Below, piece by piece: positions 53,973-63,829 of a DNA stretch of 64,000 nucleotides; position 1 is the stretch's first letter, and every line of letters starts with the position of its first letter. Below the pieces are notes generated by a model. That model ran no database searches and was not told the DNA's origin. It saw nothing but the letters and a program-made list of their open reading frames with translations. Origin of the DNA: Sphingomonas sp. (GTDB lineage Bacteria > Pseudomonadota > Alphaproteobacteria > Sphingomonadales > Sphingomonadaceae); the NCBI GenBank assembly GCA_025981625.1, contig JAICXF010000002.1, forward strand, positions 1 to 64,000, written 5' to 3'. A program made the position numbers and the translations under genes.

Positions 53973-54695
53973 ATGCGCGTCCTGGCTTTGGCATCGCAGA
54001 AGGGCGGGTCGGGTAAGACGACCTTGTCCGGACATCTTGCGGTGCAGGCGCAGCTCAGCGGGGCTGGCCCCGTCTGCCTGATCGACATCGACCCGCAGGG
54101 CAGCCTTGCCGACTGGTGGAACGAGCGCGAGGCCGACATGCCGGCTTTTGCCCAGACCACCGTCGCCCGTCTTGCGTCCGACCTCGAAGTGCTTCGTCAG
54201 CAGGGCTTCCGCCTTGCCGTCATCGATACGCCGCCGGCGATCACCATGGCGATCCAGAGCGTCATTGCGGTGGCCGAGCTGATCGTCATTCCGACCCGGC
54301 CTAGTCCGCACGACCTGCGCGCCGTCGGCGCCACCGTCGACCTGTGCGACCGTGCCGGCAAGCCGCTGATTTTCGTCGTCAATGCCGCGACGCCCAAGGC
54401 CAAGATCACCTATGAAGCGGCGGTCGCGCTATCGCAGCACGGCACCGTCGCCCCGGTCACGCTTCACCACCGCACCGATTTCGCAGCCTCGATGATCGAC
54501 GGGCGAACCGTCGTGGAAATCGATCCGCAAGGCCGCTCGGCGCGCGAGGTTACCGAGCTTTGGGACTATATTTCCGATCGTCTCGAAAAGAATTTCCGCC
54601 GCACCGTGTTCGCCGCTCCGGGTGCATCGCCCGGCGTCGCCGCGGCGGCCCCGCGACCCGTCGGCGGCTTCGGCCGCCGCGTCGTCGGTCAGTGA
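53973..54695 (+). CDS. Orphan ParA-family ATPase
   Basis: A 240-residue ParA/MinD-type ATPase. The deviant Walker A is QKGGSGKTT (K10 and K15), Walker A' is LIDIDPQGS, and RLAVIDTPPA follows. These proteins form dimers on DNA and position cargo such as chromosomes or protein clusters. It has no ParB partner; instead a ribbon-helix-helix protein follows 8 bp later. The C-terminal tail (residues about 205-240) is Ala/Pro/Gly-rich and not conserved. The ATG at 53973 follows GAGGGGAAAA. It is not the chromosomal parA, which normally sits with parB near the origin. Confidence 0.9.
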   Translation: MRVLALASQKGGSGKTTLSGHLAVQAQLSGAGPVCLIDIDPQGSLADWWNEREADMPAFAQTTVARLASDLEVLRQQGFRLAVIDTPPAITMAIQSVIAVAELIVIPTRPSPHDLRAVGATVDLCDRAGKPLIFVVNAATPKAKITYEAAVALSQHGTVAPVTLHHRTDFAASMIDGRTVVEIDPQGRSAREVTELWDYISDRLEKNFRRTVFAAPGASPGVAAAAPRPVGGFGRRVVGQ

Positions 54696-54703
54696 GGGGG
54701 ACT

Positions 54704-55366
54704 GTGGTGGCCATCGAAGCCAAGCCCTTCGCCTCTCTCTCGTCCGGACTTCTCGCTCGCAAGGGCGCCGCGCGCCCGGCCATGAAGCCCCAGGGCTTCG
54801 GCCAGATGGGTGGCGGCAATCTCGAGGACCTCGGCTGGAACGACATGGGGTTCGAGCCGCCCAAGCCTTCCGAAGTCGCACGCGATTCGAGCCATGATGC
54901 GTTCGGCGACGATGTCGTCGAGCATCCGCGCGCGCATCCGACGGGACTGACCCCGGTGCATTCGCCGGTTCATTCGCAGCAGGCCGAGCTGGTCGAGCGG
55001 CTGAATGGCGCCGACGACGAAGGCGAAGAGTTCGAGGAAGCTCCCGAACTTTGCCAGCCTGAACCGGCGCTCGAGATCGCGGAAGAAGCCGACGAGGCTC
55101 CCTTCGCGCCGTCGCTCCCGGTCGCATTTGTTCCAAATTCGGCTTCGGCGCCGCGTCGGGCTCCGCGCCCGCGCGCTGCTCCCGGAAGCAAGGCGAAGGC
55201 GGCGTTCACGCTCCGCCTCGACCCGGATCGTCATCTCAAGCTTCGCTTGGCCTGTGCGGTGGATGGACGCTCGGCCCAGCAGCTTGTGACCGACGCGCTC
55301 GATCATTTGCTCGAGCGCATGCCCGATCTCGACGGGCTGGCCGCAAAGGCAAAACGCAGGGGGTAA
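54704..55366 (+). CDS. Acidic protein with C-terminal ribbon-helix-helix-like domain
   Basis: A 220-residue protein. Residues about 60-150 are strongly acidic and probably disordered (EGEEFEEAPELC). The C-terminal 56 residues (165-220) look like a ribbon-helix-helix fold: KAAFTLRLDPDRHLKLRLA as strand plus helix, then SAQQLVTDALDHLLERM as second helix. It starts with GTG (54704, or 54707) after AGGGGG and ends 3 bp before the lipoprotein gene. By position it is the likely partner of the orphan ParA, as small RHH proteins are for plasmid ParA. No database name is known to me. Confidence 0.75.
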   Translation: MVAIEAKPFASLSSGLLARKGAARPAMKPQGFGQMGGGNLEDLGWNDMGFEPPKPSEVARDSSHDAFGDDVVEHPRAHPTGLTPVHSPVHSQQAELVERLNGADDEGEEFEEAPELCQPEPALEIAEEADEAPFAPSLPVAFVPNSASAPRRAPRPRAAPGSKAKAAFTLRLDPDRHLKLRLACAVDGRSAQQLVTDALDHLLERMPDLDGLAAKAKRRG

Positions 55367-55369
55367 TTT

Positions 55370-56752
55370 ATGAACCAGCCGCTCCGTAGCACGACCGCAG
55401 TTTCGATCGTCCTCGTATCGTCGATGATCGCGGGGTGTGCGGCGCCGCATGCCCGCTACAGCGCCGCTTCTGCAGCTTACTCGACCAGGGGGGTCGACAA
55501 GGATGCGTTCGCCAGCCGCGCGCTCGCGGCGTTGAACGCCAACAATGTTCCACTGGCTGTCGACCTCGCCGAAAAGGCCACCGCCAAGTCTCCGACCGAC
55601 GCGACAGTTCGCGCCCTGCTCGCCAACGCCTATTTCGCGGCCGGCCGATTCCAGTCCGCGGAGACCGCCTTTCGCGACTCGCTGACCCTCAATCCGGACC
55701 AGCCGCAGGCCGTCCTCAAGCTGGCGCTGGTGCAGATCGCCCAGGGCAAGAACAATCAGGCCGTCGCATTCCTGAATTCCGCTCGCGATGTCCTCGATTC
55801 CTCCGATTACGGGCTTGCTCTGGCCTTGGCCGGGCGCCCGAGCGACGCCATCGCCGTTCTCGATCCCGCCGCTCGCCGCGCCGGAGCCGACTCTACCGTG
55901 CGGCAGAATCTGGCGCTTGCCCATGCGCTGGCGGGAGAGTGGACCGAAGCCCGCACCATTGCGGCGCAGGACGTTCCGGCCGGCCAGCTCGACGCCCGCA
56001 TTCAACAGTGGATGCAGCTCGCTTCGCCCAAGCGCCCGGGCGACCAGGTCGCGGCGCTTGTCGGCGTGACCCCCGCCGCATTCGACGCCGGCGAACCCGT
56101 CCAGATCGCGCTCAACAAATCGGACACGCAAGTCGCGGTGGCTCAGGCCAGTCCCGCGCCTGCGCCGGTAATGGCGGCCAAGGCCGCTCCGGCACCGGTT
56201 GTCCAGGTCGCCGCCGCTCAGCCGGCGGCCGTGCCCGCGGCCGCTCCGGCGCCGATAGCCCGAATCTCCAGCTCTCCTGCTCCCGCGCCGGTCGTCCGCG
56301 CTTCGGTGCCGCCGGCGCCGCCGCCGCAGCGCCCGACGCTGGCGACGCTCGCGTCCGCGGCCGTGTCGGAAGCCAAGGCCGTTCTCGCCTCGGTCTTGCC
56401 GCACAGCCAGACGGCTCCCGCCAAACCGGCGAAGCCTCAACATCGGATCGTCCAGGCAGCCATGCACCGCGGCAATGCGCCGACCGACGTGCAGCTCGGC
56501 TCTTATGGTTCACCCAAGCGCGTGCTGACGGCGTGGGACGGCGCGGCCAAGAAATACGGCGCCCTCAAGGCCTATCTGCCGATGAGCGCACGCTTCCAGA
56601 GCGCCAAGGGCACCTTTTATCGGCTCTCCGTTCGCGGCTTCAACAACGTGGGTGAAGCGAACGCGCTGTGCGCTTCGCTGCGTCGCCAGGGTGCGAGCTG
56701 CTTCGTCCGCAATTTCGCGGGCGATGCCCCGGTCCAGTACGCCTCGCGCTAG
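55370..56752 (+). CDS. TPR and SPOR domain lipoprotein
   Basis: A 460-residue lipoprotein. The signal has lipobox IAGC (SSMIAGCAAP). Several TPR-like repeats cover about residues 45-210 (FASRALAALNANNVPLAVDLAEKA; ALLANAYFAAGRFQSAETAFRDSL). A long Ala/Pro/Val linker (about 240-330) precedes a C-terminal SPOR domain (VQLGSYGSPKRVLTAWDGAAKKYG to FVRNFAG). It is probably anchored in the outer membrane and reaches septal peptidoglycan. AGGGGG lies before the ATG. The stop overlaps the pyrB stop in CTAG (56749-56752). Confidence 0.87.
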   Translation: MNQPLRSTTAVSIVLVSSMIAGCAAPHARYSAASAAYSTRGVDKDAFASRALAALNANNVPLAVDLAEKATAKSPTDATVRALLANAYFAAGRFQSAETAFRDSLTLNPDQPQAVLKLALVQIAQGKNNQAVAFLNSARDVLDSSDYGLALALAGRPSDAIAVLDPAARRAGADSTVRQNLALAHALAGEWTEARTIAAQDVPAGQLDARIQQWMQLASPKRPGDQVAALVGVTPAAFDAGEPVQIALNKSDTQVAVAQASPAPAPVMAAKAAPAPVVQVAAAQPAAVPAAAPAPIARISSSPAPAPVVRASVPPAPPPQRPTLATLASAAVSEAKAVLASVLPHSQTAPAKPAKPQHRIVQAAMHRGNAPTDVQLGSYGSPKRVLTAWDGAAKKYGALKAYLPMSARFQSAKGTFYRLSVRGFNNVGEANALCASLRRQGASCFVRNFAGDAPVQYASR

Positions 56753-57639
56753 ACGCCGATCAGCAGTTCAAGACAGGCCATCCGGACCGCCACGCCCATC
56801 TCGACCTGAAGCGCGATGAGCGAACGGTCGGGATCATCGGCGATTCGATCCTCGATCTCGACGCCGCGGTTCATCGGCCCGGGGTGCATGACGACGGCGC
56901 CCGGCGCGGCCGTCGTAAGCCGCTCGCTGGTCAGGCCATAGCGGGCGAGATATTCGCCGGGTCCGTCGCCAAGCTCCGACTCCAGCCGCTCGCGCTGGAC
57001 CCGAAGCATCATCACCACGTCGGCGCCGGCAATCGCCTCGTCGATGGAGCGCGCGGGCACGTCGCCGGGCATCAGTTCGGGGGGACCGGCCAGCCGCACC
57101 TCCGCTCCCAGCCGCGGCAGCAATTTCGCGTCGGAGCGCGCGACTCGGCTGTGGCGGATATCGCCGCATATCGCGATCTTCAGTCCTTCGGTGCGCCCGA
57201 AGCGCTGGCGGATCGTCGCCGCGTCGAGCAGTGCCTGAGTCGGATGTTCGTTGGTCCCGTCGCCGGCATTGATCACCGGGGCGTCGAGGATCTGCGCGAC
57301 GGTCGCCGGAGCACCGTTCTCGCGGTGGCGGATAACCAGTGCATCGGGACGCATGGCATTGAGGGTGCGGGCCGTATCCTCGAGGGTCTCGCCCTTGGTC
57401 ACCGAGCTGCGTTCGACCGATAGGGCGATCGCCGAGGCGCCGAGCCGATGGGCGGCGGTCGAAAAGGACATCGCCGTGCGCGTCGAGTTTTCGTAGAAGA
57501 CATTGAAGATGACCCGGCCGTGCAGGCGTTCGCTCGCGCGGCGGCCGCGGTTGCCGGTGAAATATAGCTCCCCGCGATCGAGGATGTCGCCGATCGCCGC
57601 GTCGCTGAGCGAGTCGATGGAAAGCAGGTCCATGGCCAT
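56749..57639 (-). CDS. pyrB: Aspartate carbamoyltransferase catalytic subunit
   Basis: A 296-residue enzyme that condenses carbamoyl phosphate and aspartate in pyrimidine synthesis. Carbamoyl-phosphate binding is by YENSTRTAMSFSTAAHRLGA (STRT), with GDGTNEHPTQALLD and HPGPMNRGVE downstream. It is slightly short at the N-terminus but starts normally at 57639, seven bases after the ruvX stop. The frequent partner pyrC is not downstream. Confidence 0.95.
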   Translation of the reverse strand: MAMDLLSIDSLSDAAIGDILDRGELYFTGNRGRRASERLHGRVIFNVFYENSTRTAMSFSTAAHRLGASAIALSVERSSVTKGETLEDTARTLNAMRPDALVIRHRENGAPATVAQILDAPVINAGDGTNEHPTQALLDAATIRQRFGRTEGLKIAICGDIRHSRVARSDAKLLPRLGAEVRLAGPPELMPGDVPARSIDEAIAGADVVMMLRVQRERLESELGDGPGEYLARYGLTSERLTTAAPGAVVMHPGPMNRGVEIEDRIADDPDRSLIALQVEMGVAVRMACLELLIGV

Positions 57640-57645
57640 CGACGC

Positions 57646-58122
57646 TTATTGCGGCTCCTGGAGGTTGGCCAGCGCATCGATCGCGCCCTGGAGAATGTGC
57701 GCGGCGGCAAGCGCGTCGACTTTCTCCGCGCGGCGGGCGCGGCTGACGTCGGCGGCGATCATGGCGCGCTCGACCGCCTGAGTGGACCAGCGCTCGTCCC
57801 ACAGCAGCAATGGAAGCTCGAGCGGCGCGAGGTTGCGGGCGAAGGCGCGCACCGACTGGGTGCGCGGGCTGTCGCTCCCGTCCATGTTGAGCGGAAGGCC
57901 GACGACCAGCCCTTGGATGCTCTCGGCATCGACGATCCGCCGCAGGCTGGCGAGGTCCTGGGTGAACTTGGTCCGGCGAATGGTTTCGAGGGGGCCGGCG
58001 AAATGCCAGCCGGCGTCGCAAATGGCGATCCCGATCGTCTTGGTGCCGACGTCCAGGCCCGCGAGCTTGCCGCCATTCGGCAATGCCGCGGCGAAATCAG
58101 TGCTGCTGCCGGTGATCGGCAT
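57646..58122 (-). CDS. ruvX: Holliday junction resolvase-like RuvX (YqgF)
   Basis: A 158-residue RNase H-fold protein linked to 16S rRNA 5' processing. The motifs are [13 protein letters not shown] with the first Asp, [17 protein letters not shown] and a final Asp in [13 protein letters not shown] chose ATG 58122; upstream residues in this frame are not conserved. It overlaps the end of the DUF3089 gene by 26 bp and is co-directional with pyrB. Confidence 0.9.
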   Translation of the reverse strand: MPITGSSTDFAAALPNGGKLAGLDVGTKTIGIAICDAGWHFAGPLETIRRTKFTQDLASLRRIVDAESIQGLVVGLPLNMDGSDSPRTQSVRAFARNLAPLELPLLLWDERWSTQAVERAMIAADVSRARRAEKVDALAAAHILQGAIDALANLQEPQ

Positions 58123-59233
58123 TCCAGGCCGCCAATCTTCGCTGTGCATCGGCGCGGACGGCGCCCCAGAACAGAGCATAGTCATAGACATGATAATTGT
58201 TGCCGGGGAGCACGAAGGGGCCCAGCGGCGGCAGCGCTCCGTCGACGATCAGCAGGCCCTTGTCGCAATGGGCTCCGACCAGTCCCGGCTGAAGCGAGGC
58301 CGAACGGAGGTCGGCTGTCGGGACCAGGGTTCCCGGATTGTCGCGGGCGGGGCTTGCGCCATCCTTCGTGCCGCTGATCGGGTTCACGCAGAGGACGTCC
58401 TGTTGCCGCCGCTCCCCACCGTCATAGCCCTTGGTTTTCGACCATTCGTGGAAGATGAGGTCCGGATTGGCGGGCTCGGCGAAGGTCATCCACGACAGGA
58501 TGCACCCGTTCTGGCTCGATGACGAGCAGGCCGGAAGGCCAAGCGCCGGCAGGTCCGAGGCCGTGCTGATCGGCCACCCGACGACGTAAGCGGCAACCAC
58601 GCGACTGGCGATCGGCTTGCCGGCGATCTTGTCGCGCAGCAGCCGTTCAAGATGCAGCGCGCCCTGGCTGTGGCCGGCCAGGATGATCGGGCTGCCGGCG
58701 GGGATTTGCCCGACAAACTCGTCGAACGCTCGCTCGACGTCGCCATAGGCAAGGTCGAGCGCTTCCTGGGCATCCTCGTTCTTGAGGAGGAAGGCACCGT
58801 AGGCGGCCTGGCGATAGCGCGGCGCCCACACGGTCGCGAACTGGCTGAAGGCGCTCGCCTGGCTCTGGACGAACAGGCGCGTCCGGAACTCCGTATCGCC
58901 TCCCGGCAACAGCGGGGCATTCCAGCGGTCGCTCTCCAGGTAGGTCGTGGGATGAACATAGAAGACCTGCGCATTGCCTCCGGCGACCGGCTCGGGCAAC
59001 CGGCCGTTGGCGGGCGTCCATTGGGCCGGACTGTCGGCGATGCCGGGCCGCGTGATCCACGCCGACAATTGCCCGTAATCCGGCCCGCCTCCCGCCGCCG
59101 CCGGCCGGAAATGACCGTGGGGCGTCGCTTCGCTGACCAGCGCGCGCCCGCCCCACTGATAAATGGCGAACGCCGCCGCGACCACCAGCAGCGTCAGGAC
59201 GAAGATACAGCCGAGGAAGCGGCGAGCGCACAT
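58097..59233 (-). CDS. DUF3089 alpha/beta-hydrolase
   Basis: A 378-residue protein with one N-terminal membrane helix or uncleaved signal ([20 protein letters not shown]). The catalytic nucleophile elbow is [14 protein letters not shown]. The [18 protein letters not shown] and [13 protein letters not shown] segments are typical of DUF3089, thought to be lipases or esterases of unknown substrate. The ATG at 59233 is the best start; a longer frame upstream is not conserved. It overlaps ruvX, suggesting an operon of DUF3089-ruvX-pyrB. Confidence 0.86.
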   Translation of the reverse strand: MCARRFLGCIFVLTLLVVAAAFAIYQWGGRALVSEATPHGHFRPAAAGGGPDYGQLSAWITRPGIADSPAQWTPANGRLPEPVAGGNAQVFYVHPTTYLESDRWNAPLLPGGDTEFRTRLFVQSQASAFSQFATVWAPRYRQAAYGAFLLKNEDAQEALDLAYGDVERAFDEFVGQIPAGSPIILAGHSQGALHLERLLRDKIAGKPIASRVVAAYVVGWPISTASDLPALGLPACSSSSQNGCILSWMTFAEPANPDLIFHEWSKTKGYDGGERRQQDVLCVNPISGTKDGASPARDNPGTLVPTADLRSASLQPGLVGAHCDKGLLIVDGALPPLGPFVLPGNNYHVYDYALFWGAVRADAQRRLAAWNADHRQQH

Positions 59234-59342
59234 GGGCGGGCGGTTAGGGGAGGGACTGGCCGCCGACAAGCGGGGCAAACAGCCGTTGCAGCGTCCGGCA
59301 CGGCAAAGCGTTCGACGCCAGAGACTTGGCTCGGAGTTTAAC

Positions 59343-59714
59343 GTGGGAAGCTGGTTCCAGCGCATCACGACGCTGCTGGCGCGGTTCATCGGCCGCCCGC
59401 TGATGCTGTTGATCTGCCTGGTGCTCGCGGGTCTGTCCTTCTGGGCGTTCTTCCGCGGGGGAGATTTGCTGATCAACGGCACCAATCTTGCCATCAACGT
59501 CCTGACGCTGCTGTTCCTGCCGATCCTCCAGGCGACCCAGAACCGCGACGGTGCTGCCCTTCAGGCCAAGCTCGACGAGCTGATCAAGGCCAACAAGGAA
59601 GCCAGCAACGACCTCATCGGCATCGAGGACCTGGACGAGGAGAGGATCGAAGAGCTCCGCCCCGTGCCGCAGACTGTCACCGACCCGCATCCCGAGGAGG
59701 AGTCGGTCGGTTGA
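59343..59714 (+). CDS. Low-affinity iron permease-family small membrane protein
   Basis: A 123-residue protein with two membrane helices (MLLICLVLAGLSFWAFF and LAINVLTLLFLPILQ). NGTNLAINVLTLLFLPILQATQNRDGAALQAKLDEL in outline matches the bacterial low-affinity iron permease family (named after yeast Fet4, from which it is much shorter). An iron role is not established for these short forms. A GTG start at 59343 follows GGAG at normal spacing. It is divergent from the DUF3089 gene and convergent with the next membrane protein. Confidence 0.72.
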   Translation: MGSWFQRITTLLARFIGRPLMLLICLVLAGLSFWAFFRGGDLLINGTNLAINVLTLLFLPILQATQNRDGAALQAKLDELIKANKEASNDLIGIEDLDEERIEELRPVPQTVTDPHPEEESVG

Positions 59715-59732
59715 AGTGCCGCCTGCCGGCTC

Positions 59733-60152
59733 TCAGGCTTGCAGGTCCTTGCGCACCACCTGGTGAATTTCCTCGGTCATCGCGGTGTTCTGCTTCAGCA
59801 GCGTCTGAATCTCGTCGCTGACGGTGAGGAGAGCCTCGGCGTCCTTGTAGGTCTGCTCGAGCTGGCGGTCGGACTTCTCGGCGGCGACCTTCTGGCCGAC
59901 CATGATGATCGACAGCAGCACCAGCTGAAGGAAGGTCTGGGCGATCCAGCCGATCAAGGTCGCGGTGCCGCCGCGGATCGCCGCCGGCAGGCTGACCAAA
60001 GCGAGCGCCGCAAAGGCATAGGCGCACCACATCGTTCCGACGATGTTGGTGATCTTCACCGCAAGCTTGTCGTTGAAGCGATTCTCGCGCTTCTCGAGCG
60101 GTCTCAGATATTTCCTGCGGAGCTCCAGATACGGGTTGCGGGCGTGTTCCAT
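59733..60152 (-). CDS. Two-helix membrane protein, possibly DUF1003-like
   Basis: A 139-residue protein. A basic N-terminal segment (NPYLELRRKYLRPLEKRENRF) precedes two helices (residues about 40-62 and 70-90). A charged helical tail (AAEKSDRQLEQTYKDAEALL) follows. The pattern resembles DUF1003 membrane proteins, but I am not certain. The ATG at 60152 has AAGGGGGA six bases upstream, which decides it over the ATG at 60167. Convergent with the iron-permease-like gene and divergent from gatC. Confidence 0.65.
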   Translation of the reverse strand: MEHARNPYLELRRKYLRPLEKRENRFNDKLAVKITNIVGTMWCAYAFAALALVSLPAAIRGGTATLIGWIAQTFLQLVLLSIIMVGQKVAAEKSDRQLEQTYKDAEALLTVSDEIQTLLKQNTAMTEEIHQVVRKDLQA

Positions 60153-60259
60153 CAAATCCCCCTTCATGCGCTGTTCGCAAGGCTTAGCGCGCTTGAACGG
60201 CTGTTCCAGTTAAACCCGCGCTTGTCGCTCCGCGGACCCGCCGCTATCCGGCGCGCATC

Positions 60260-60547
60260 ATGTCAGTGACGAATGAACAGGTGCGGCACATCGCCAGGCT
60301 CGCGCGCATCGCGATGAGCGACGAGGAGATCGAGCGGCTGGCGCCCGAGCTCAACAATATTCTCGGCTGGGTGGAACAGCTTGGGGAGGTGAACACCGAC
60401 GGGGTCGAGCCGCTGACCGCGGTCATCGACCAGAAACTCCGGCTTCGCGACGACCTCGTGACCGAAGGGAACATCCGCGACGAGGTCCTCGCCAACGCTC
60501 CCGAAGCACAGCACGGGTTTTTCGCGGTCCCGAAGGTGATCGAGTGA
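60260..60547 (+). CDS. gatC: Aspartyl/glutamyl-tRNA amidotransferase subunit C
   Basis: A 95-residue helper subunit that stabilises the GatA-GatB amidotransferase, which corrects Glu-tRNA-Gln and Asp-tRNA-Asn. The pattern [24 protein letters not shown] and [23 protein letters not shown] is typical. First gene of gatCAB; a palindromic repeat separates it from gatA. Confidence 0.96.
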   Translation: MSVTNEQVRHIARLARIAMSDEEIERLAPELNNILGWVEQLGEVNTDGVEPLTAVIDQKLRLRDDLVTEGNIRDEVLANAPEAQHGFFAVPKVIE

Positions 60548-60561
60548 TGACTTCGGGAGAC

Positions 60562-60635
60562 GTCATTGCGAGGAGCGTAGCGACGAAGCAATCCAGTGTC
60601 GGGGAACTGGATTGCTTCGCTTCGCTCGCAATGAC
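60562..60635. repeat. Palindromic repeat between gatC and gatA
   Basis: A 74-bp element bounded by GTCATTGCGAG (from 60562) and its complement CTCGCAATGAC (to 60635). Longer imperfect arms pair GAAGCAATCCAG with CTGGATTGCTTC. The same family recurs after gatB. It ends 9 bp before the gatA start. Confidence 0.85.
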
Positions 60636-60644
60636 GAGAAAGTG

Positions 60645-62120
60645 ATGTCTGAACTGACTTCAAAATCCATAGCCGAGCTGCGTGACGGCTTCCGAAAGGG
60701 CGAGTTCACCGCGCGGGAAGTGGCCGAAAGCTTCAACGCGGCGGTCGCGGGTGCGCGGACGCTCAATGCCTACACGGTCGAAACTCCCGAGGATGCGCTC
60801 GCCGCCGCCGACGCGGCCGACAAGGCGCGCGGCTCGGGCGACCTGCCCTCGCTCGCCGGCATCCCGCTCGGCATCAAGGATCTGTTCGCCACCAAGGACG
60901 TCGACAGCACCGCCGGAAGCAACATCCTCAAGGGCTTCAAACCGCCGTACGAGAGCAGGGTCACCGCGAACCTGCGCAAGGCCGGCGCGGGGATGCTCGG
61001 CAAGCTCAACATGGACGAGTTCGCCATGGGCTCGTCGAACGAGACCAGCGCCTATGGGCCGGTGATCAGTCCGTGGCGGCGCAAGGGCAGCAATGTCGGC
61101 CTCACGCCGGGAGGCTCCTCGGGGGGTTCGGCGGCGGCGGTTTCGGCCGGGCTCGCGCCGGGCGTCACCGGCACCGACACCGGCGGCTCGATCCGCCAGC
61201 CGGCGGCATTTGTCGGCATCTGCGGGATCAAGCCGACCTATGGCCGCTGCTCGCGCTGGGGCGTGGTCGCCTTTGCAAGCTCGCTCGACCAGGCGGGGCC
61301 GATGGCGAAGACGGTCCGCGACTGCGCGATCCTGCTCGAGGCCATGGCCGGGTTCGATCCCAGGGATTCGACCTCGCTCGACCTGCCAGTGCCGGATTGG
61401 GAAGCGGGATTATCGAGCGATCTCAGCGGCAAGCGCGTCGGTATTCCGATGGAATATCGGATTGACGGTGTTCCCGCCGAAATCAATGACCTATGGGACC
61501 GAGGCATCCAGTGGCTGCGCGATGCCGGGGCCACTCCGGTGACGATCAGCCTGCCGCATACCAAATATGCGCTCCCGACCTATTACATCATCGCCCCCGC
61601 CGAGGCCTCGTCGAACCTCGCCCGCTATGACGGCGTTCGCTATGGCCTGCGCGACGTGCCGCCCGGCGGCAATCTGGATGCGATGTATTCGGCGACGCGC
61701 GCGGAAGGCTTCGGCGCCGAGGTCAAGCGCCGGATCATGATCGGTACCTATGTGCTCTCGGCCGGCTTCTACGATGCCTATTTCACCAAGGCGCAGAAGG
61801 TCCGCGCCCTGATCAAGCAGGATTTCCGCAAGGCGTTCGAGAGTTGCGATGTCATCCTCACCCCCACCGCACCATCGGCGGCGTTCGGGATCGGCGAGAC
61901 GACCGACCCTCTGGCGATGTATCTGAACGACGTCTTCGCGGTCCCGGCGAGCCTCGCGGGATTGCCGGCGATGAGCGTCCCGGGAGGGCTGGACGGGCAG
62001 GGCTTACCGCTCGGCCTCCACCTGATCGGCAATGAGCTGGACGAGCAGACGGTGCTGAACGCGGGTTTGGCGATCGAGGAGCGCGCAGGGTTCGCGGCAC
62101 GGCCGGAGAAGTGGTGGTGA
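60645..62120 (+). CDS. gatA: Aspartyl/glutamyl-tRNA amidotransferase subunit A
   Basis: A 491-residue amidase-signature enzyme that releases ammonia from glutamine. The Ser-cisSer-Lys triad is visible: K78 in IPLGIKDLF and the [14 protein letters not shown] loop, with [13 protein letters not shown] after it. The ATG at 60645 is set by the family start [14 protein letters not shown]; no Shine-Dalgarno is obvious, but a purine-rich GACGAGAAAG precedes it, part of which is repeat DNA. Confidence 0.96.
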   Translation: MSELTSKSIAELRDGFRKGEFTAREVAESFNAAVAGARTLNAYTVETPEDALAAADAADKARGSGDLPSLAGIPLGIKDLFATKDVDSTAGSNILKGFKPPYESRVTANLRKAGAGMLGKLNMDEFAMGSSNETSAYGPVISPWRRKGSNVGLTPGGSSGGSAAAVSAGLAPGVTGTDTGGSIRQPAAFVGICGIKPTYGRCSRWGVVAFASSLDQAGPMAKTVRDCAILLEAMAGFDPRDSTSLDLPVPDWEAGLSSDLSGKRVGIPMEYRIDGVPAEINDLWDRGIQWLRDAGATPVTISLPHTKYALPTYYIIAPAEASSNLARYDGVRYGLRDVPPGGNLDAMYSATRAEGFGAEVKRRIMIGTYVLSAGFYDAYFTKAQKVRALIKQDFRKAFESCDVILTPTAPSAAFGIGETTDPLAMYLNDVFAVPASLAGLPAMSVPGGLDGQGLPLGLHLIGNELDEQTVLNAGLAIEERAGFAARPEKWW

Positions 62121-62132
62121 GCGCGCCTGCTC

Positions 62133-62256
62133 ATCCTCCCCAGCCTTTGCTGGGGAGGGGGACCGCCGAAGGCGGTGGAGGGGTTCTCGGCGCAACGAAG
62201 AACCCCTCCACTATGCTATGCATGGTCCCCCTCCCCACGAAAATCGTGGGGAGGAT
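62133..62256. repeat. Long palindromic repeat between gatA and gatB
   Basis: A 124-bp element begins ATCCTCCCC (62133) and ends GGGGAGGAT (62256). Inner hairpins are CCCCAGCCTTTGCTGGGG, CACCGCC-type GCCGCCGAAGGCGG, and CCCCACGAAAATCGTGGGG. GGAGGGGTTCT pairs with AGAACCCCTCC. This family is widespread in sphingomonad and Caulobacter intergenic DNA. It ends 12 bp before gatB. Confidence 0.85.
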
Positions 62257-62267
62257 ATTGAGGCATC

Positions 62268-63746
62268 ATGGCTGACGCAGCAGCACCCTTCCGAATCAAG
62301 GGCGAAACCGGCGACTGGGAGGTCGTGGTCGGGCTCGAGGTTCACGCGCAGATCACGGCGACGGCGTCGAAGCTGTTCTCCGGCGCTTCGACCACCTTCG
62401 GGGCGGAGCCGAACACACAGGTGAGCCTGGTCGACGCGGCGATGCCCGGGATGCTGCCGGTGCCCAACCGCGAGTGCATCCGGCAGGCGGTGCGCACCGG
62501 CATGGCGCTCGAGGCGAAGATCAACCGCTGGAGCCGGTTCGATCGCAAGAACTACTTCTATGCCGACCTGCCGCAGGGCTATCAGATTAGCCAGCTCTAC
62601 CATCCGCTGGTCGGCGAAGGCGAGATCGAGGTGCTGGTCGACGAGAAGGACGACAGCAGCGCCAAGACCATCGGCATCGAGCGCATCCACGTCGAGCAGG
62701 ACGCGGGCAAGCTGATGCACGACCAGCACCCGACGATGAGCTACGTCGACCTTAACCGCTGCGGCGTGGCGCTGATGGAAATTGTGTCGCGGCCCGACAT
62801 GCGTTCACCAGCCGAAGCAGGCGCTTACTTAAGGAAGCTGCGATCGATTCTGCGCTACGTCGGCTCATGCGACGGCAATATGGAAGAGGGCTCGATGCGC
62901 GCCGACGTCAACGTCAGCGTGAGGAAGCCCGGTGCCGAGTTCGGCACCCGCACCGAAACCAAAAACGTCAATTCGGTTCGGTTCGTCATGGCCGTTGTCG
63001 AGCATGAGGCGAAGCGGCAGGTGGAGCTCATCGAAAGCGGCGGCACCATCGCCCAGGAGACCCGGCTCTACGATCCGGACAGGAACGTCACCCGGTCGCT
63101 CCGGTCGAAGGAAGACGCGCACGACTACCGCTATTTTCCGGACCCGGACCTGCTTCCGCTCGAGCTTGACGAAGCCTTCCTGGACGAGTGTCGTTCGTCG
63201 CTTCCGGAACTGCCTGGGGCCAAGCGCCAGCGATATGAAGCGCTCGGCATAACCGCCTACAATGCCAGCGTTTTGACCGCCGAGGTCGAGACCGCACGCT
63301 GGTTCGACGCGCTGCTCGAAGCGGGCGCCGAGCCCAAGCAGGCGGCCAACTGGGTCGTCGCCGAGCTGTTCGGCGCGCTCAACCGCCGCGGGGAAAGCAT
63401 CGACAAGAGCCCGGTAACGCCGGCGCAGGCGGCGGAGCTGCTCGGGCTGGTCGCCGACGGCACCATCTCCGGCACCATCGCCAAGCAGGTGTTCGAGATC
63501 ATGCTCGAAAGCGGCGAAGGGGCCGCCGAAATTGTCGACAAGCGCGGTCTCAAGCAGACCAGCGACACGGGCGCGATCGATACCGAAATCGACGGGATCC
63601 TCGCCGCCAACGCCGACAAGGTCGCCGAGTACAAGGCAGGCAAGCAGCAGCTGTTCGGCTTCTTCGTCGGCCAGACGATGAAGGCGATGGCCGGCAAGGC
63701 CAATCCGCAGGTCGTCAACGAACGGCTGCGGGCGAAGTTGTCATGA
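62268..63746 (+). CDS. gatB: Aspartyl/glutamyl-tRNA amidotransferase subunit B
   Basis: A 492-residue kinase/amidotransferase subunit that phosphorylates and amidates the mischarged tRNA. Motifs are [39 protein letters not shown], and the C-terminal tail (about 420-492) of the YqeY-like tRNA-binding domain with [18 protein letters not shown]. No CxxC zinc site is seen. It is the last gat gene; a repeat follows. Confidence 0.96.
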   Translation: MADAAAPFRIKGETGDWEVVVGLEVHAQITATASKLFSGASTTFGAEPNTQVSLVDAAMPGMLPVPNRECIRQAVRTGMALEAKINRWSRFDRKNYFYADLPQGYQISQLYHPLVGEGEIEVLVDEKDDSSAKTIGIERIHVEQDAGKLMHDQHPTMSYVDLNRCGVALMEIVSRPDMRSPAEAGAYLRKLRSILRYVGSCDGNMEEGSMRADVNVSVRKPGAEFGTRTETKNVNSVRFVMAVVEHEAKRQVELIESGGTIAQETRLYDPDRNVTRSLRSKEDAHDYRYFPDPDLLPLELDEAFLDECRSSLPELPGAKRQRYEALGITAYNASVLTAEVETARWFDALLEAGAEPKQAANWVVAELFGALNRRGESIDKSPVTPAQAAELLGLVADGTISGTIAKQVFEIMLESGEGAAEIVDKRGLKQTSDTGAIDTEIDGILAANADKVAEYKAGKQQLFGFFVGQTMKAMAGKANPQVVNERLRAKLS

Positions 63747-63750
63747 TCCC

Positions 63751-63829
63751 GTCATTGCGAGGAGCGTAGCGACGCGGCAATCCACGGTTGGGCAGCGCGA
63801 CTGGACTGCTTCGCTCTGCTCGCAATGAC
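63751..63829. repeat. Palindromic repeat after gatB, same family as between gatC and gatA
   Basis: A 79-bp element bounded by GTCATTGCGAGGAGCGTAGC (from 63751) and CTCGCAATGAC (to 63829). The first 20 bases are identical to the repeat at 60562. The middle differs, as expected for diverging copies. It ends 12 bp before the next gene. Confidence 0.85.

Noticed and set aside
54689..56467. Very long minus-strand frame opposite the RHH and TPR/SPOR genes
   Set aside because: Arg/Gly-rich composition and no motif; it is an antisense shadow of genuine genes with good ribosome-binding sites.
60562..63829. Palindromes in the gat region as a CRISPR array or integron attachment sites
   Set aside because: Elements are single copies at gene junctions, differ in family, and have no regular spacers or integrase nearby.
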